From NCBI GenBank assembly GCA_032821775.1, contig JAVLRN010000003.1, positions 62,001 to 126,000 of the forward strand: a stretch of 64,000 nt of DNA, written 5' to 3'. The notes beneath the pieces were generated by a model, which saw only the letters and a list, made by a program, of their open reading frames with translations, searched no databases and was not told the origin of the DNA. Of the stretch, positions 20,834 through 32,186 are shown piece after piece. The position numbers were made by a program, and so were the translations under genes. Source of the DNA: Sanguinoderma infundibulare. Its lineage: Eukaryota; Basidiomycota; Agaricomycetes; Polyporales; Polyporaceae. The first letter of the stretch is position 1, and each line of letters starts with the position of its first letter.

Positions 20834-23800
20834 CTACGACTGTTTCTCCTTTCCCTTTCCACTGGCATTCGTGCGCGAAGGGCCTGCATCTCGGTTTTCC
20901 TCAGGCAAGGCCTGATTCTGCGAAGGGAAGCACAGACGTAAGTGGACCCTGCGAAGCCGCAAATAACGTATGAAGGACACACTCACCGGACGAACTGCTA
21001 ATAAGAAGGCATGATAGCGCGGATCATTTACCAACTCCGGATCATGCGTGAAGCCCCGATGATCAACCAAGCTCAAGCTCCTCGTCCGCGCACGTCCCGC
21101 AGTTGGACGTGCTTCTGGACTGGGGTGCTGAATGGTGCCTTCATTTTGCCTGGCGCGCGAGTCTGCAGCAAGCTGCTTCTGAGCCCTGGAAAGGAATTCA
21201 GGATCGTGGAACGGCGTGCTGCCGCGCGGCCATCGATATCCTTCACCGCTCCTGCCAGCGGCGTCCCCGTGCGGGGCCCATTGGTGTACGATGGCCCACA
21301 GCACCTTGTCGAGGAATTCGCAGAATCGGTTGTAGTTTATCTCGACCTCTTGCTTATTCAAGCCATTAGCACAGAGCTTCTTCAGCATCAAATTCTTGCC
21401 GGCTCTAGTGGTGGGTGCGAGACCGTCAGCCAGACGGATCAGATCTTCAATTGAGTACAGTTTCGATCGTGGTTGGGCATCTGAACGGTTCACATCCCGG
21501 GGCACGTTCGGAGTGATGCGAAGGTTCTCGGTCAGCCCCACCAGTCGGCCTACTGTCGTGCTGCCCTCAGCAGCATCAAGAGGATGGCGGTCTATGTCTT
21601 GCCTCGCCCCGCTGGCTGAAGCTTCGGTGGTGCGCGTGCCGTGGTCTTGACGTGGACGGTCGTCGTCTTCGTGAATACTACCGTAGCTGAGACTGCGGCC
21701 GCGGGGGCGTGCAGCGACAGTGACGGCAGAGGTGTCCGTGGGCACGCCGGACTCTGAGCAGGGTACAACCGGGAACGGGATGTGCGAAGACACGCCGAGA
21801 GTGCGTGTCAAGTCGTCGGCAGACAACCCACGTTCCAGATCATGGATCTCCTGGTGGTCATCAGTCTGAGTGGTGCTCTTGCAAAGTACTCGGAGTGTAT
21901 CTGAGCCAGCCAACCTCCCAGACGGCATGACGACGTCCGGGTGGAAGGCGAAGTCTGAACCGTCACCAGGCCGGGTGCCGACGAATGTGTGCGTCCGAGC
22001 AGCAGTCGCTGAAGACTCGGCGGACGGCACGAGAGGAGACTTATGGCGGGAAGGAATAGAGGGCATGCCTCTCAAGTCGTCGGCAGACAACCCGCGTTCC
22101 GGATCTTGCATCGCCTGGCTGGTAGAAGCCTGAGCATGGTGACCACCGTGGTCCCTGTTCGGACGCAAGCGTTGCTGGCTCGTGGATGGAGTGAAGTCGC
22201 AGCCATCGGCACCACGGTACTGCGTAACGATGGGGTCATAAAACGGGTTATCGCTACCCCCGGGGGACATGATGGATGGCAGGGGAGGAAGAAGACTGCC
22301 GGAAGGGGCGCGCGGCGTGTCAACCACTTTGTTGAGAGACGAGTCGGCTCCCGAGAGACGGTCAGCACGTTTCCGCTCTTGCAGACGCTGAAGCATAAGT
22401 GGACCCATGCGGGAAGGATTCGGCAGCTGAAGGGATGTTTGCTGCCCGCCAGTGGGCTGAGCACGCGCGGTGAGGGGACTCGAATTCGGGACGTCGCTTC
22501 GAGCCGGCGATGATCCAAGTTCAAGTTGGTGACCACGCGCGCCCGGGGTCGGCAAAGCCGTATCGTCCGTTTCCTGTATAGGTTCCAGCAGATGGAATGG
22601 AATCACAGTATTGTCGAAGATCTCGGTGTTGTCATGGGTTTTTTGGGGACGAGGGGGCGGCTGGGGGAAAATGTCGTGCCGTCTGCTGCTTGACACCAAC
22701 GCGTTCCTTTGAAACTAGATCGCATGGCATTAGCTTGCATCGTCACTTAAGACCTGTTCATGTCGCGTTACTTACGTCATTGAACTTCCAAGGCCGGTTT
22801 CCTGGGGTCGCAGGGATGTCGTCCAATACAGGGTCTTCGTCAAGACGTTCGAAGTTCACCACGACTTCGCCACCGTCGTCAACGGCATCGATGGGGTCCT
22901 CAACCGCAGCGGCCTGCATGTGAGCACAGAGAACAGGTTAGAAAGTGTTGCATGCATGTGAGTTAAATCCGTGTGGAAAATGTGGCTTACCTTGCTTGCG
23001 GCTGACGGCAAGACAAAATCTTTGTCATGCCCGTCGCCTTCTAGTGTAAACCCATCCGGCAAGTCAAACCACGACTTCTGGTTTGTGAGCGGACTGTCGT
23101 GCGGGAAATTCAAAGTTTGCTTGGCGCGCTGAAGGAAGAGACGAAAGTGAGGATTGAGTGCGTTCTTGTGCGGAAGCTGGAAGACGTTATAAACTGGTAT
23201 CTTGCGGCCTCGGTCCTCGGTGTTGTCTCCGGAAGCCGTTGGATTTGAGTCCTCGAATACTGCATTTGGCGCTTTCCTCTGGTCCGGTCCGTATGAAGCT
23301 GTAATAGGAATAAATCAGCCCCCCGCTAAACCGCCACGGTGTCATGAAATAAATCTCATACCAAGATGCTGACGCAGCCGTTTCGGCGGCCGCAAGTTGT
23401 CGCCATCCAGTGTTGGAGCACCAGATGGTGTACCCTCATCACCTCGAGGGCGAGTTGCTTTGCTCCGTGTCACCGGACCTTCATCAGAAGAGTCAGCTTT
23501 ATGAGAGCTCGAGTCTTCCATAACATCGGAGCGATGGTAGGTGTACTCGCTGAACCATGTACCAGCCATCATTAAAATCTTGACTACGTGCACGTCCGGG
23601 TATTCGCAGAAAGCCGTCCTCGCCTGCTTGTTCCTCTGCTTCCAGGTCGACATGAAGATACGTTTCGCTGCATCCCTGCCCTCCTCTGTCTCCGGATCAA
23701 CATCCCCCAATGGCTTCATCTCCGCGAGAAAAAGCAGCTCATGTTTATTCCCACCCGTGGCTTTCGGGGCATGGAATAGCAGGGCGTAATCGGGCAGACA

Positions 23801-24145
23801 GTATCGGTAATTGACCTCCCCTTTCGCAGAGATCCGACGATCGAATAAAGGATGCTGCGCACCACAGCTGAGAGCAGAGTATTCGACGTCGAACGTGTTG
23901 GCCCAGGTATGGAGGATGTACTCCACCGCCGGGTAGGTGCGGAACTCCCAGGTGCGGTTGCCTGGTTCTTGACCGTAGTGAAACAAGTGGTTGGCCGTGC
24001 GGAAGAATGTGGACCTCTTCAAGACCACGACGTCCTCATCGTCCTATGGGACATGGTCATGGAGTGATCACGAACATAGATTACGAGACCAACTCACCAG
24101 CAGTTGCTGTAACCTGGGATCTGGCGGGTTCGCCGTGGCGGACAT
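20834..24145 (-). CDS. R protein, copy R1: PD-(D/E)XK nuclease-like N-terminus, ~1,018 aa
   Basis: Five exons keep one frame: 24098-24145, 23362-24043, 22991-23298, 22776-22913 and 20834-22714 (3,057 nt). Exon 1 encodes MSATANPPDPRLQQLL. Exon 2 holds a restriction-endonuclease-fold-like domain: a helix with a Glu (YPAVEYILHTWANTF), then CLPDYALLF...ELLFLAEMKPL. This gives the D...E-x-K signature near D101, E124 and K126. Exons 3-4 carry NPHFRLFLQ/SWFDLPDGF and an acidic stretch. Exon 5 is Ser/Pro/Arg-rich and disordered with two RGLSADDL repeats, followed by a conserved helical patch (YSIEDLIRLADGLAP; INYNRFCEFLDKVLWAIVHQ) and a basic tail KGKEKQS. A 69-nt in-phase intron may be removed near the 3' end. 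Nuclease activity is inferred from motif spacing only. Divergent from B3. Confidence 0.75.
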
Positions 24146-24584
24146 GATCCGAATTGGCGACTGAGCCAAGACTTGTTAGTTGGTGTCAGTGTATACATCG
24201 AGAACCAGACTGCTCACCAGTGAATGTGTAGACGGGAGTGATAGGGTATTTGGGGCTGAGAAGAGGGTGAGGACGGAGGATACGGCACTAGAGGGTAGTA
24301 TCGATGTGGTTGGTGTTCAAGGATAAGTTCAAGAAGCGCCGCGTTGGTGTCCGTATACTCTGCAAGGCCACATTCGCACGCCATTATCCTTTGTTCTTTG
24401 ATGCTATTGTCTCTTGAAAGGCCAGAGCTGACCGCCGGTGCCGAGGTCGATTCCGAGTCAAAATCGATTGGTGGTTCGCGTTCCGAGCGCTCAATTGGAA
24501 GCACGTGATGGTGAGAATATGAGGTCCTCAAAGGCGCCTCGCTCGACGCAACTCCGCTCCCAGCCTTCAACCACGACCACGACA
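24146..24584. promoter_or_regulatory. Shared divergent promoter R1/B3
   Basis: 439 bp between the two start codons, conserved in the other two blocks. It includes CCTTTGTTCTTTGA, a CCAAT-type ATTGG (24494-24498), a CACGTG E-box (24502-24507) and a CCACGACC-rich leader before the B ATG. Confidence 0.6.
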
Positions 24585-25316
24585 ATGGCTGCCACTGCTT
24601 CTGCACAGTCCCCTCCCATTCTCGCCTCCTTGTCCACTTCCGCTATCGACGCGCAATCACCTCCATCCTCTGATTCGAGCGACCCGTCATCGCTGGAATC
24701 TACGCCGAATGCGCAGGGATCCTCGAAGTTGCCAATGTACAAGTTTGTGTGGGGGGTGAGTTTCTCGATCACATCTGTGTTCATTGTGGTGCGAAACTCA
24801 CAATGTGGTGTAGAAGGATGTCCTACGAAAACATCTTCCGCAGACTTCTATCCCCATCCTCCTCGATCCTTGTTCCGTTGACGTCGCCCACCCAACGGAT
24901 CTCCCTCTCTGCTGGTACGGCGTCAAATTTCTCTCCGGGCATATCTTCGAATACGCCGAGCGCATCGGCATTGCGGCGTACGTTATCGCAGACGGCGATC
25001 TCATTGGTTACAAGGCCGGAGAGCTAGATCCGTGGCGGACCTGGGCAAACTTCGACGTCTGGTTCAAGAAGAAGACGAAGCTCCAAGTAGGACTTGTGCG
25101 GGCCTGGGGATGCTCGACCACGCTCCTCACCATATTTTCGAACCACGACATGCCTCATATCACCGACGATATGTGGCGTGACGCTTGCGACGTATTCGAC
25201 GACATGGACTACCCGTGGGATTGTCAGCTCCAGTGGTATCTCGATCGTAGTATGAAGGTGCGTAGTAGCCTGCTAGTGGCTGTCAATCATCTACTGACCA
25301 TGTCCACCAGTACTAG
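24585..25316 (+). CDS. B-family protein, copy B3
   Basis: Exons 24585-24755, 24814-25257 and 25311-25316, about 206 residues. Leader MAATASAQSPPILASLSTSA; core KDVLRKHLPQTS, LPLCWYGVKFLSGHIFEYAE, ERIGIAAYVIADGDLIGYKA, WRTWANFDVWFKKKTKLQVG, HITDDMWRDACDVFDD and CQLQWYLDRSMK, then Tyr-stop. The exon 2 frame was followed codon by codon and is open. It is divergent from R1, from which it is separated by the shared promoter, and convergent with xylanase fragment X2. Confidence 0.7.
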
Positions 25317-25439
25317 GAGCGTTGTCGTGCCATCCATCGTCGCTGTATGCATATTCTGCTATCGCCATCGTCTACTGTTTTCCTTGTAGTATCGTTGGTC
25401 TCTGTATCTCGTAGATCCTCAATTCACACCCTCTGCGCC

Positions 25440-26040
25440 GTCCTGTCCTGCCGTGACGTTTCCGAGGCTGTGGTCGCGTGACCTATGGCTATTTTACGTG
25501 CATACCAGCACGCCAGTCAACCCCGTATCTCGGTCTGACAAACCACCACCCAGGGAAGCAGCAAGTGATACATAAATACACGCGATGGGGCCTTAGTGCA
25601 GCTGCTGAACCTAAAACCTGCCATTCTAACCAGTTTCTGCACATGCGGTCAGTACAAGCGTCTCTCGGCGGCATTGGAAGCTCACTGACCTCATCCCAAG
25701 GACATACCGCACCCTGACCTAGGAAGGTACTGGGAACAAACTATACTGAACGCCCCCGGTCAGCCTAGGAATCTCTACCCACCACGTCGCCGACGCAGAC
25801 AAAACAAACATTGTCAATGAAGTGCCACATCGTGATGGCGACGCATGTCGACGCGGCCTGGCACGCGGAGATGACCCAGCGTTGTGCTGCTCGAGGAGCG
25901 CGGCGGTCTCGGGAAGCGTCATCCGTAAGTCGAGCTCTGTGATCACAACCTCGACTCCGAGCGCGACGAACCCCTGCATGTTCTGTACGAGCGTCGTGGG
26001 GACCTCACCGACGGTGCAGTGCCGGCTTGACAAGCTTGAT
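25440..26040 (-). pseudogene. GH10 xylanase 3' fragment, X2
   Basis: Minus-strand [20 protein letters not shown] and [20 protein letters not shown] keep the nucleophile Glu. The same shift of frame after the LLEQ block and the same GTCAGTGAGC intron are present. The last exon is shortened (KLVRMAGF), lacking the FDGIV residues. Fragment only. Confidence 0.75.
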
Positions 26041-26159
26041 GTTTGACGCGTCGACGTCTCGACAGTCGAGGTCGAGAGAGCAGACAGAACGATTGCGAGG
26101 GGTGTCCGCCTCCGACATTCTCGGAGTCACCGTGATGCAAGGCATGCTCTGGCGTCCTC

Positions 26160-26360
26160 ACGTTCGACCACGACCACGATCGCGACCATGCATATGGCTG
26201 TCACTGCTTCTGCATTGGCGCTTGGTCTCGCGCCCATGTCAACCCCCGCCATCGTCTTCATGGTCCGTTTCCGGCGACGCGGAGTGACACGAATCCTCCG
26301 AACCGCCTAATGAGCCAGGATCTTACAAGCCGTCCACGCGCGAGTTCGAGTGCGGGGTAT
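26160..26360 (+). pseudogene. B-like 5' exon remnant
   Basis: A leader GTTCGACCACGACCACG precedes ATGCATATGGCTGTCACTGC, whose product MHMAVTASALALGLAPMSTP resembles the B leader MAxTASAQ...MST. A stretch GSYKPSTREFECG next to GTATGT occupies the place of the YKFVWG exon end. It contains stops and runs into the 3' end of M3. Confidence 0.4.
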
Positions 26361-28043
26361 GTAATTTGTCAATCCTATCTCCCTTCTGAAACGGGCTCCC
26401 AGTCTCCTCCGAGCAATCTCCGGATCTGTTGAGCTCCTCTCCGGCGCTATCGAGTACCGGCACCGTGCATCGAATGCTGCGAGCCATCGGGATCGTGTCG
26501 ACCGCAACGGAAATTCGAGGTGTCGGCAGAGAGTTGAGGCTTGGGCCGCCACGGTCATCTTGGCTAAGGCCTCTCTCGATTTGCGACTTGTCCAACGCGA
26601 CGAGGACTATGATAACAGTGGGATAAATGGCCTGTGACGCGGGTAGCAAGAGCAGCGAACAAGGACGAGTGGGATATGATATATGATGATTATCCAGCGT
26701 AATTGGACGTACAATGAGAGGGACGAGGGCGGCATCCATAAAGATGCTGACGATGTCCGCGAATTTATCGCCGATGTTTGAGTCGATGTTACCTTGATAC
26801 TGGACAAACCCATAGGCAATGACGACCTGGGCTCACCCGGTTAATATCTGGTCGTGAAATTTGAGTCGGTTGCACCCCAGGAACGAACACTTACCCAGAT
26901 CGCACAACAGATCGCTCCGGATTCGATCAGCAGAGCCAATACGTTTTGCACCCGAGAACCTGCGACGAAGTATCCCCGAAAGCGTCTCCTTGACTTCCTG
27001 CCAGTGTGGACATGCGTTCAATCAGCGGAGTACCAGGCGAATTCATGCTCGAAGGAGTCTCCGTCACCGGACCATGCCTTGTAGCTCACGAGCGAAGTCG
27101 CCAGCATACTCATGCGGAAGGACAGCAGACATGCGCCGACGCCGACTGGGGACCCCTGGTACATGACCCCTGTGCCAGACGCCGTTCCGTCTGACACACC
27201 GGACGCGATCTGCGGACCGGCAGAATATCCGCTGCAGGTGTTCACAGTGTCGAAAAATCCTAGGGCTGGCCATGCGGGCACAAGAGAACAAGTACGAAAA
27301 TGGTCAAAAATCGGACGAAGCATGAATAGCAACAGGAGCTTACTGAACGTCGCTAGCAAGAAGAAAAGGAGGACGAGCCTGACCGCGAGGTTCTTTTGCC
27401 AAATGACATGTGCTCTCCAGCATACGATCGCATCTCCTAATATAATCTGTAGTGAGCATGCGTTAATGGGAATCCCCCGCCAATACAGGGAGTATGAAAT
27501 GGCGGACATACATTTACTGTCAGCGCAGTGGTACTGGCGCACGAATGAAGGGGATGTTAGTCTTTGACCGGGGACATCGTCGGAAAGTCGATGACCTGCC
27601 CGTATGTCCACAGGTCTTTCCCGGAACCAACGTATGCGATAAGGGCGTTGCTTTGGTCGCCGAGGATCGCGGTGACCATGTGCACGGTCGTGGAGACGAA
27701 AAGCGCAAGGAGCGTCAGGCAGAGGGCGACGGCGTTGAGCTGCGCCTTTCCACCTCGCCTGAGGATTGAGTGGCATTAAATGCAGCATTGGGATGAAAAT
27801 CACGCAGAACCGACCGTAAAAGAGCGAAGACAGACATCGCAAAGAGCACGGTGAGCACGCCTAGGTCACAAACGTTAATGGACGACAAGGAAATCGACAG
27901 TGAATATACGTACCGTATAAAGCACTTTGTAAGCCAGTCTTCACAAAGTATTGCTGAAATTGCTTGGCATAGAGTTGATACACAGACGAGTTAAAGGTAG
28001 GCGATGGAGCTGGACACCGCTGGATACTGGCCGTCGAGGGCAT
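26323..28043 (-). CDS. Seven-helix fungal integral membrane protein, copy M3
   Basis: Close paralogue of M1, with long near-identical stretches (for example around 27570-27730 against 13550-13700). Start at 28043 (MPSTASIQRCPAPSPTFNSS); same helices, including LGDAIVCWRAHVIWQKN and AIYPTVIIVLVALDKSQIER. In the intron that removes the M1 in-frame TAA, M3 has GC instead of GT at the donor. Use of a GC-AG intron restores the frame into LRGGKAQLNAVALCLTLL. The C-terminal tail differs from M1 after SPFQKG and ends HSNSRVDGL at 26323, because the 3' end is fused to the B-like remnant. It may be functional or a recent pseudogene. Confidence 0.6.
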
Positions 28044-30467
28044 GTAGCAAGGCAAAAGAATGGCGATCTAGGGGGGAAAGTGTAAGCGATATAGAACTCG
28101 GATAAGCCTGCACTTATACCCCCCAATGCCGGACTTGCATCCCCTGTTGATGCGTCCTTTCTGTGCATTGTCCAGCGCCGTCGGCAGCTGTGTCGATCAC
28201 GTTTAAAGTTCGCATCAAGCATCAAGGGAAAGCCGCAGCGGACGACATTGCATCGGTTGCATCGTACCGATGATGCTATCAACGATGGAATGCTTGCAAA
28301 ACTCCAGTCCCAACTGCCAGTTGACGTAAGAGCTTCTCCGCGGAGATCGCGCGGGAGTCTCTGCAAAATCAATTAAGCCTGGCAGAGAGCGCGGCGAGGC
28401 GCACCCGAAGTGTGTGCGGGAGTATTGGGTCGGGATGGACTCCGCTGGGGTCTGCGACCAATAGAGTCCGAGTGCAGGGAGACATTCCAGGGAGAAAGCA
28501 AAAGGACACCCAGGGCGACTCGGATATCCCTCGGTTCAACAAGCGTCTGGACACAGCATAACGGAGTTTGAAACGCGTGACGTCACGCGTGGCGACGCGT
28601 CAACGGGGCCCACATGTACACCGACCGAGTCACGACTCACCATGTCCAGACACGACCCCGACATACGTGGAGTACCAGCGGCCGGAGGTCTTGCACATCA
28701 ACCGGCATGGATTACATTCACACTGCACTCGCGGCCCGCCACCACGATTACATACTCGATGGAGCGACCAGCGCTTCAGTCTTGACGCGTGACGGAGCAA
28801 GCAGAGTGGGCCGCCGTTCGGAAGTGACCATATATAAACCAGTGCTTACTCGAACTCCATTCGTGTCATATCCTCTTCGCTTTACCACATGTAGCAGACT
28901 CTGAGATTGAGAAACAAATGTTCACTTCCATCGCCCACTGTCATTACCAATTTATCGCCGATATGTTTTAAGATTACTTCGCGATCGTTGTGATTCGCCA
29001 TTGGCAAATACACAAAGAGGACGACCTGAGCTGGCAGTGTACGGGAAACGTGATAGAATAGAGTTCGAAAGGAGAGAGTGGAGATGGATCGGCACGGGCT
29101 CCAGCCGAAACGTCACTAAACGTGAGCAATCCTAAGGTCATTGTGTGCAAAGTTTCAGATCAAGGGCACCGACCTGGCATATTGCATGGACGTCGACATG
29201 AGCTCGGAGGAGGCGTTATATCTACGGCAACATCTGGTCCACTCGCCGTCGCCCATGCTCGTCCTCGTCGAACTAGAGCAGCTGCAGCGCTCGCGGTTTG
29301 CTGGGACTTTACCAGCATACCCAAATTGAGCGTTTCACCTATTAGTATGTACGCCGGAGGTTGCACGCACCGCCGAAGAATGACTGCCAAACGTGAGCCT
29401 ACCGTTCGGGAGAAACGTGTTTTATCCGCCGTCGGCGTCGCAGACCGTGCCCGGGCCGAGCGATTTGCCGACTTCGAGGAGGAAGGTGTGCGTCACGGTC
29501 GCGAAGTGCGGTTCCTAACGTCATTGGATATCTGCCAGTACATATTTTCCAACAAGACGGTCCTCTGCCGGCCCTGAATTATCAATCCATATCCTCGGGG
29601 CCGTTTGATCACACCTCTTGCCCGAAATGGGTGTATGCGAGGAAGAAGGGGGCCTGACGCACAACGCGCCAGAATCGCCGTTGTCAAGTCCGCGGGGCCG
29701 TTGATGGGATGACGGCAAGTCCAGCGCTAGGAGTGGGGATGTCTGGACCCGGGTGTGTGACTCCGAACCTCGAACAATAATTTGACAGCCAACAATGGTG
29801 AAAGGAGTTGACGGAGTAAGTATTCACAGATGTAAGGTTCGTAATATGAGACAGCCGCACCGAGCACAATCGACCTCTTGGGGCGAAGTTCTCGGGTTAG
29901 CAAGCGTCGCCCATCTAGCCGTAAACTTGATTAAACAACCCATAGCAGCGTTTATTCTTGGCCAACGAAAAGTTTCTGCGATATTCCTGTGGAACTAGCG
30001 AGTTTGGAATGTCTGAGGAGCAATTCGAAGTTCGGAGAGGATCTCGGGTGCGGCGCGGGGGAGCGCACGAATCCGGTTTGCTTCTGTCATGCGCAACGGA
30101 CTTGACAGGAGACGAAAATGGTGTTGAGTCTGTCGCACAGAGTTTGCGAGAGAGATAAAGTGGGTGCAGACATCAGAGGAAACAAGCGAAAGATGCGCCG
30201 TACCACCGTGCCGTTTTTCTTCCTTGAGTCTCCTCGACAGTGCTGTGGGAACGGGGATGGAGGTTAACGATTGCAGACAATCGCTTACTTGCACTCTAGC
30301 AAAATACCCACGCCATGTATGCACCTCGCAATTGTGCCCAGGCCGTCAAGCTTCCAGGGCAGCTGCGGCAGCACCAGAATGGCGGCTCGCCGGGAGTCGC
30401 CGTACGGACAAACGAAGCTCGCGGTCGCGGTCACGGGCTTCGGACGCGTCCTGCAAGCGCCTGGGGA
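28044..30467. other. Long stretch without recognised gene
   Basis: The first part is the M3 upstream flank with a CRE-like motif (28561-28595). A TATA-like ATATATAAA occurs near 28830 without a convincing gene after it. The frames at 29.1-29.6 kb (one beginning MCAKFQIKGTDLAYCMDVDM) have no recognisable domain. Confidence 0.35.
28561..28595. promoter_or_regulatory. GGAGTTTGAAA / CRE-like motif, copy 2
   Basis: CGGAGTTTGAAACGCGTGAC followed by GTCACGCGTGGCGACG; the core GCGTGACGTCACGC is a perfect 14-bp palindrome. About 520 bp upstream of M3. Confidence 0.4.
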
Positions 30468-30477
30468 ATATAAGTGA
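30468..30477 (+). promoter_or_regulatory. TATA-like box upstream of D1
   Basis: GGAATATAAG about 175 bp before the D1 start codon, followed by a C/T-rich leader up to the ATG. Confidence 0.45.
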
Positions 30478-30650
30478 GCTACTAGCGCATCTTCCTCTCT
30501 ACCCACGAGTTCAGGCGACTCACCATCCCTTTGTTCATACAGCCCCTGCATTGCCAGCCTCAGCTGCGACGATATCCCTGCTTTTATACCAACCACTCAC
30601 CCATACCCGCTTTGTCCTATCCACACCCGCAGCTACTCCTAACCACCGTC

Positions 30651-32186
30651 ATGGCGAGCTCATCCTCCACCCACTCCGTCGCCCCTGCTCCAGTCGCGTT
30701 GACGTCAACAGCAAAGTCCTACGACAAGTACCCCCTGCATATCGCCCGCGAAGTCCCCGGCCGGCAGGGCATCATGGATGACGGTACCATCTCGGCCAAC
30801 CATCCTTTCGTACTCCACTTCCTTCGGTGGTCTATCCACAAGTTCCTCGCCGAAGAGAAAAAGGCGCTTACCGTCGGCAGCCGTACCTCCGACGCGTGGC
30901 ACACCGTCCACAAGGACCCGAACATGACGTGGTGGCGGCGCATACACGGCGGCGTCGCGCGCGTCGCAGACGTCGATGCCTCACTGGCTCCCGTTTTGGA
31001 GCACGTGTCGGCGTGCCTCCCCGGGGCGGAGGCGGTATTCGGTGAGCCCGGAGCGGAGGCGGTATTCGCGCTGGCCGCGCTGAAGGCATTCCTTCCCCGG
31101 GGGCACAAAGCCCATTGGGCCTTCTGGGCAAAGGGGGCGTTCCAGGCGACGGCCGAGGTGGTCCACAGGGTAGTCAGTGAGTATTTGCTCCTTTCCTTAA
31201 TTTTGGCGTTGGGGTTAGCGGCGACACTGATGCTGCACCTCCACCCCCTCCTCGCTCGCCATGTAGAAGCGGAACCCAAGCTGATTACAGTCCCTGAGAG
31301 CGTCGCTTGGATCGATGTGGAGATGGCGAAGTCAGTCCTCCAGGTCCTGCACGGGGGATTGTCACCCATCGCCCCAGGGCAGCGCGTCCCGAAGCCTCCG
31401 CCGGAAGCGCGTGCACCGCAAGGAAAGAAGAAGGAAAAGAAGAAGTCTCAGCACCGACAGGGCACCGGGAACGAAGGCGATGATACCGCGGATGCGAAGC
31501 GGAAGCGTCCGGCGTCGGAGGAGGAAGAGGGCTCGTCAGGTAGGCCGGCGAAGAGGGCCAGACGAGAGGAGCGCGCAACGGCCACGACAACGACGGCCCC
31601 GCGGAGGTCGCAGAGGACAAGGAACGGCGCAATCGCAGTCGCAGAACCAGCGCCTCCCGTCCACGAATCTCAGGAGGCCGTCGCTGCGGAGCCCATCGAC
31701 GAACCGGGGGTAATCGTACCAGAGGTCGAGTCGGAGGCGACAGCCGTAGCCGCAGAGCCTGAATCGGAGGTGATAGTCGTCGACGCCGAGCCGATGGGCG
31801 ATGTGGAGAGCGTCGTTGCTGAGACAGAAAGCCGGCGTACGGAGGAGCCGCCAGCTGCTCCGAACGCGAAGTCCCGCAGACGGCCCCGGAAGACCCTCAC
31901 GATGAGGAAGGGCCAGGGCCGACGCACACGCAAAGCAGCCCCCGCCCCAGTCCTATGCGCCGTCCAACTCCAGGAGAACGAGGCTCCCCAGTCCCCTGCC
32001 GCGTACGGCGAGACAACCGCCGCCGCCTCTTCTTCGGAGAGCACAGCCGTCGGGACGCCCAAACCAGAGCCTGAAGCGGAACAGGAGCGGGCTGTCTTTA
32101 AGCTTTTGAAGGTCGTTCCCCAGGCCGTGCGCAGTTCGGCTCGAATTCGCGACAAGGCCCAGGGCCGCGCGTCGCAGAAACAGTGA
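30651..32186 (+). CDS. D1: nuclear-type protein of unknown function (511 aa)
   Basis: Single long open frame; the ATG at 30651 is chosen because D2 shares it and the sequence before it is a pyrimidine-rich leader. Residues about 25-200 form a conserved domain (DKYPLHIAREVPGRQGIMDD, WSIHKFLAEEKKAL, MTWWRRIHGG) with a hydrophobic stretch LLLSLILALGLAATLMLHLH. The latter overlaps a possible 42-nt in-phase intron (31177-31218), so it need not be a membrane segment. The rest is charged and disordered, with basic clusters KRKRPA, RPAKRARREE and SRRRPRK that look like nuclear localisation signals, Glu-rich repeats and a basic end. I do not recognise the family. The paralogue D2 lies at the right window edge. 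Confidence 0.6.
   Translation: MASSSSTHSVAPAPVALTSTAKSYDKYPLHIAREVPGRQGIMDDGTISANHPFVLHFLRWSIHKFLAEEKKALTVGSRTSDAWHTVHKDPNMTWWRRIHGGVARVADVDASLAPVLEHVSACLPGAEAVFGEPGAEAVFALAALKAFLPRGHKAHWAFWAKGAFQATAEVVHRVVSEYLLLSLILALGLAATLMLHLHPLLARHVEAEPKLITVPESVAWIDVEMAKSVLQVLHGGLSPIAPGQRVPKPPPEARAPQGKKKEKKKSQHRQGTGNEGDDTADAKRKRPASEEEEGSSGRPAKRARREERATATTTTAPRRSQRTRNGAIAVAEPAPPVHESQEAVAAEPIDEPGVIVPEVESEATAVAAEPESEVIVVDAEPMGDVESVVAETESRRTEEPPAAPNAKSRRRPRKTLTMRKGQGRRTRKAAPAPVLCAVQLQENEAPQSPAAYGETTAAASSSESTAVGTPKPEPEAEQERAVFKLLKVVPQAVRSSARIRDKAQGRASQKQ

Larger units (their letters stand above)
18056..26190. repeat. Segmental duplication block I (B2-X1-R1-B3-X2)
   Basis: About 8.1 kb, colinear with block III (55335-62702) and with block II (33.4-40.1 kb) in inverted orientation. 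The left edge is CCTTTGTTCTTTGA, the same base at which block III begins. The right edge lies in a CGACCACGACC-rich leader also shared with block III. Compared with the other blocks, about 700 bp of extra sequence (19.7-20.4 kb, a diverged B-like remnant) lies between the xylanase fragment and R1. Confidence 0.8.

Noticed and set aside
30651..32186. D1 as a membrane protein because of LLLSLILALGLAATLMLHLH
   Set aside because: Most of the hydrophobic stretch coincides with a 42-nt in-phase intron candidate (GTGAGTATTT...GTTAG) conserved in D2, and the rest of the protein looks nuclear.
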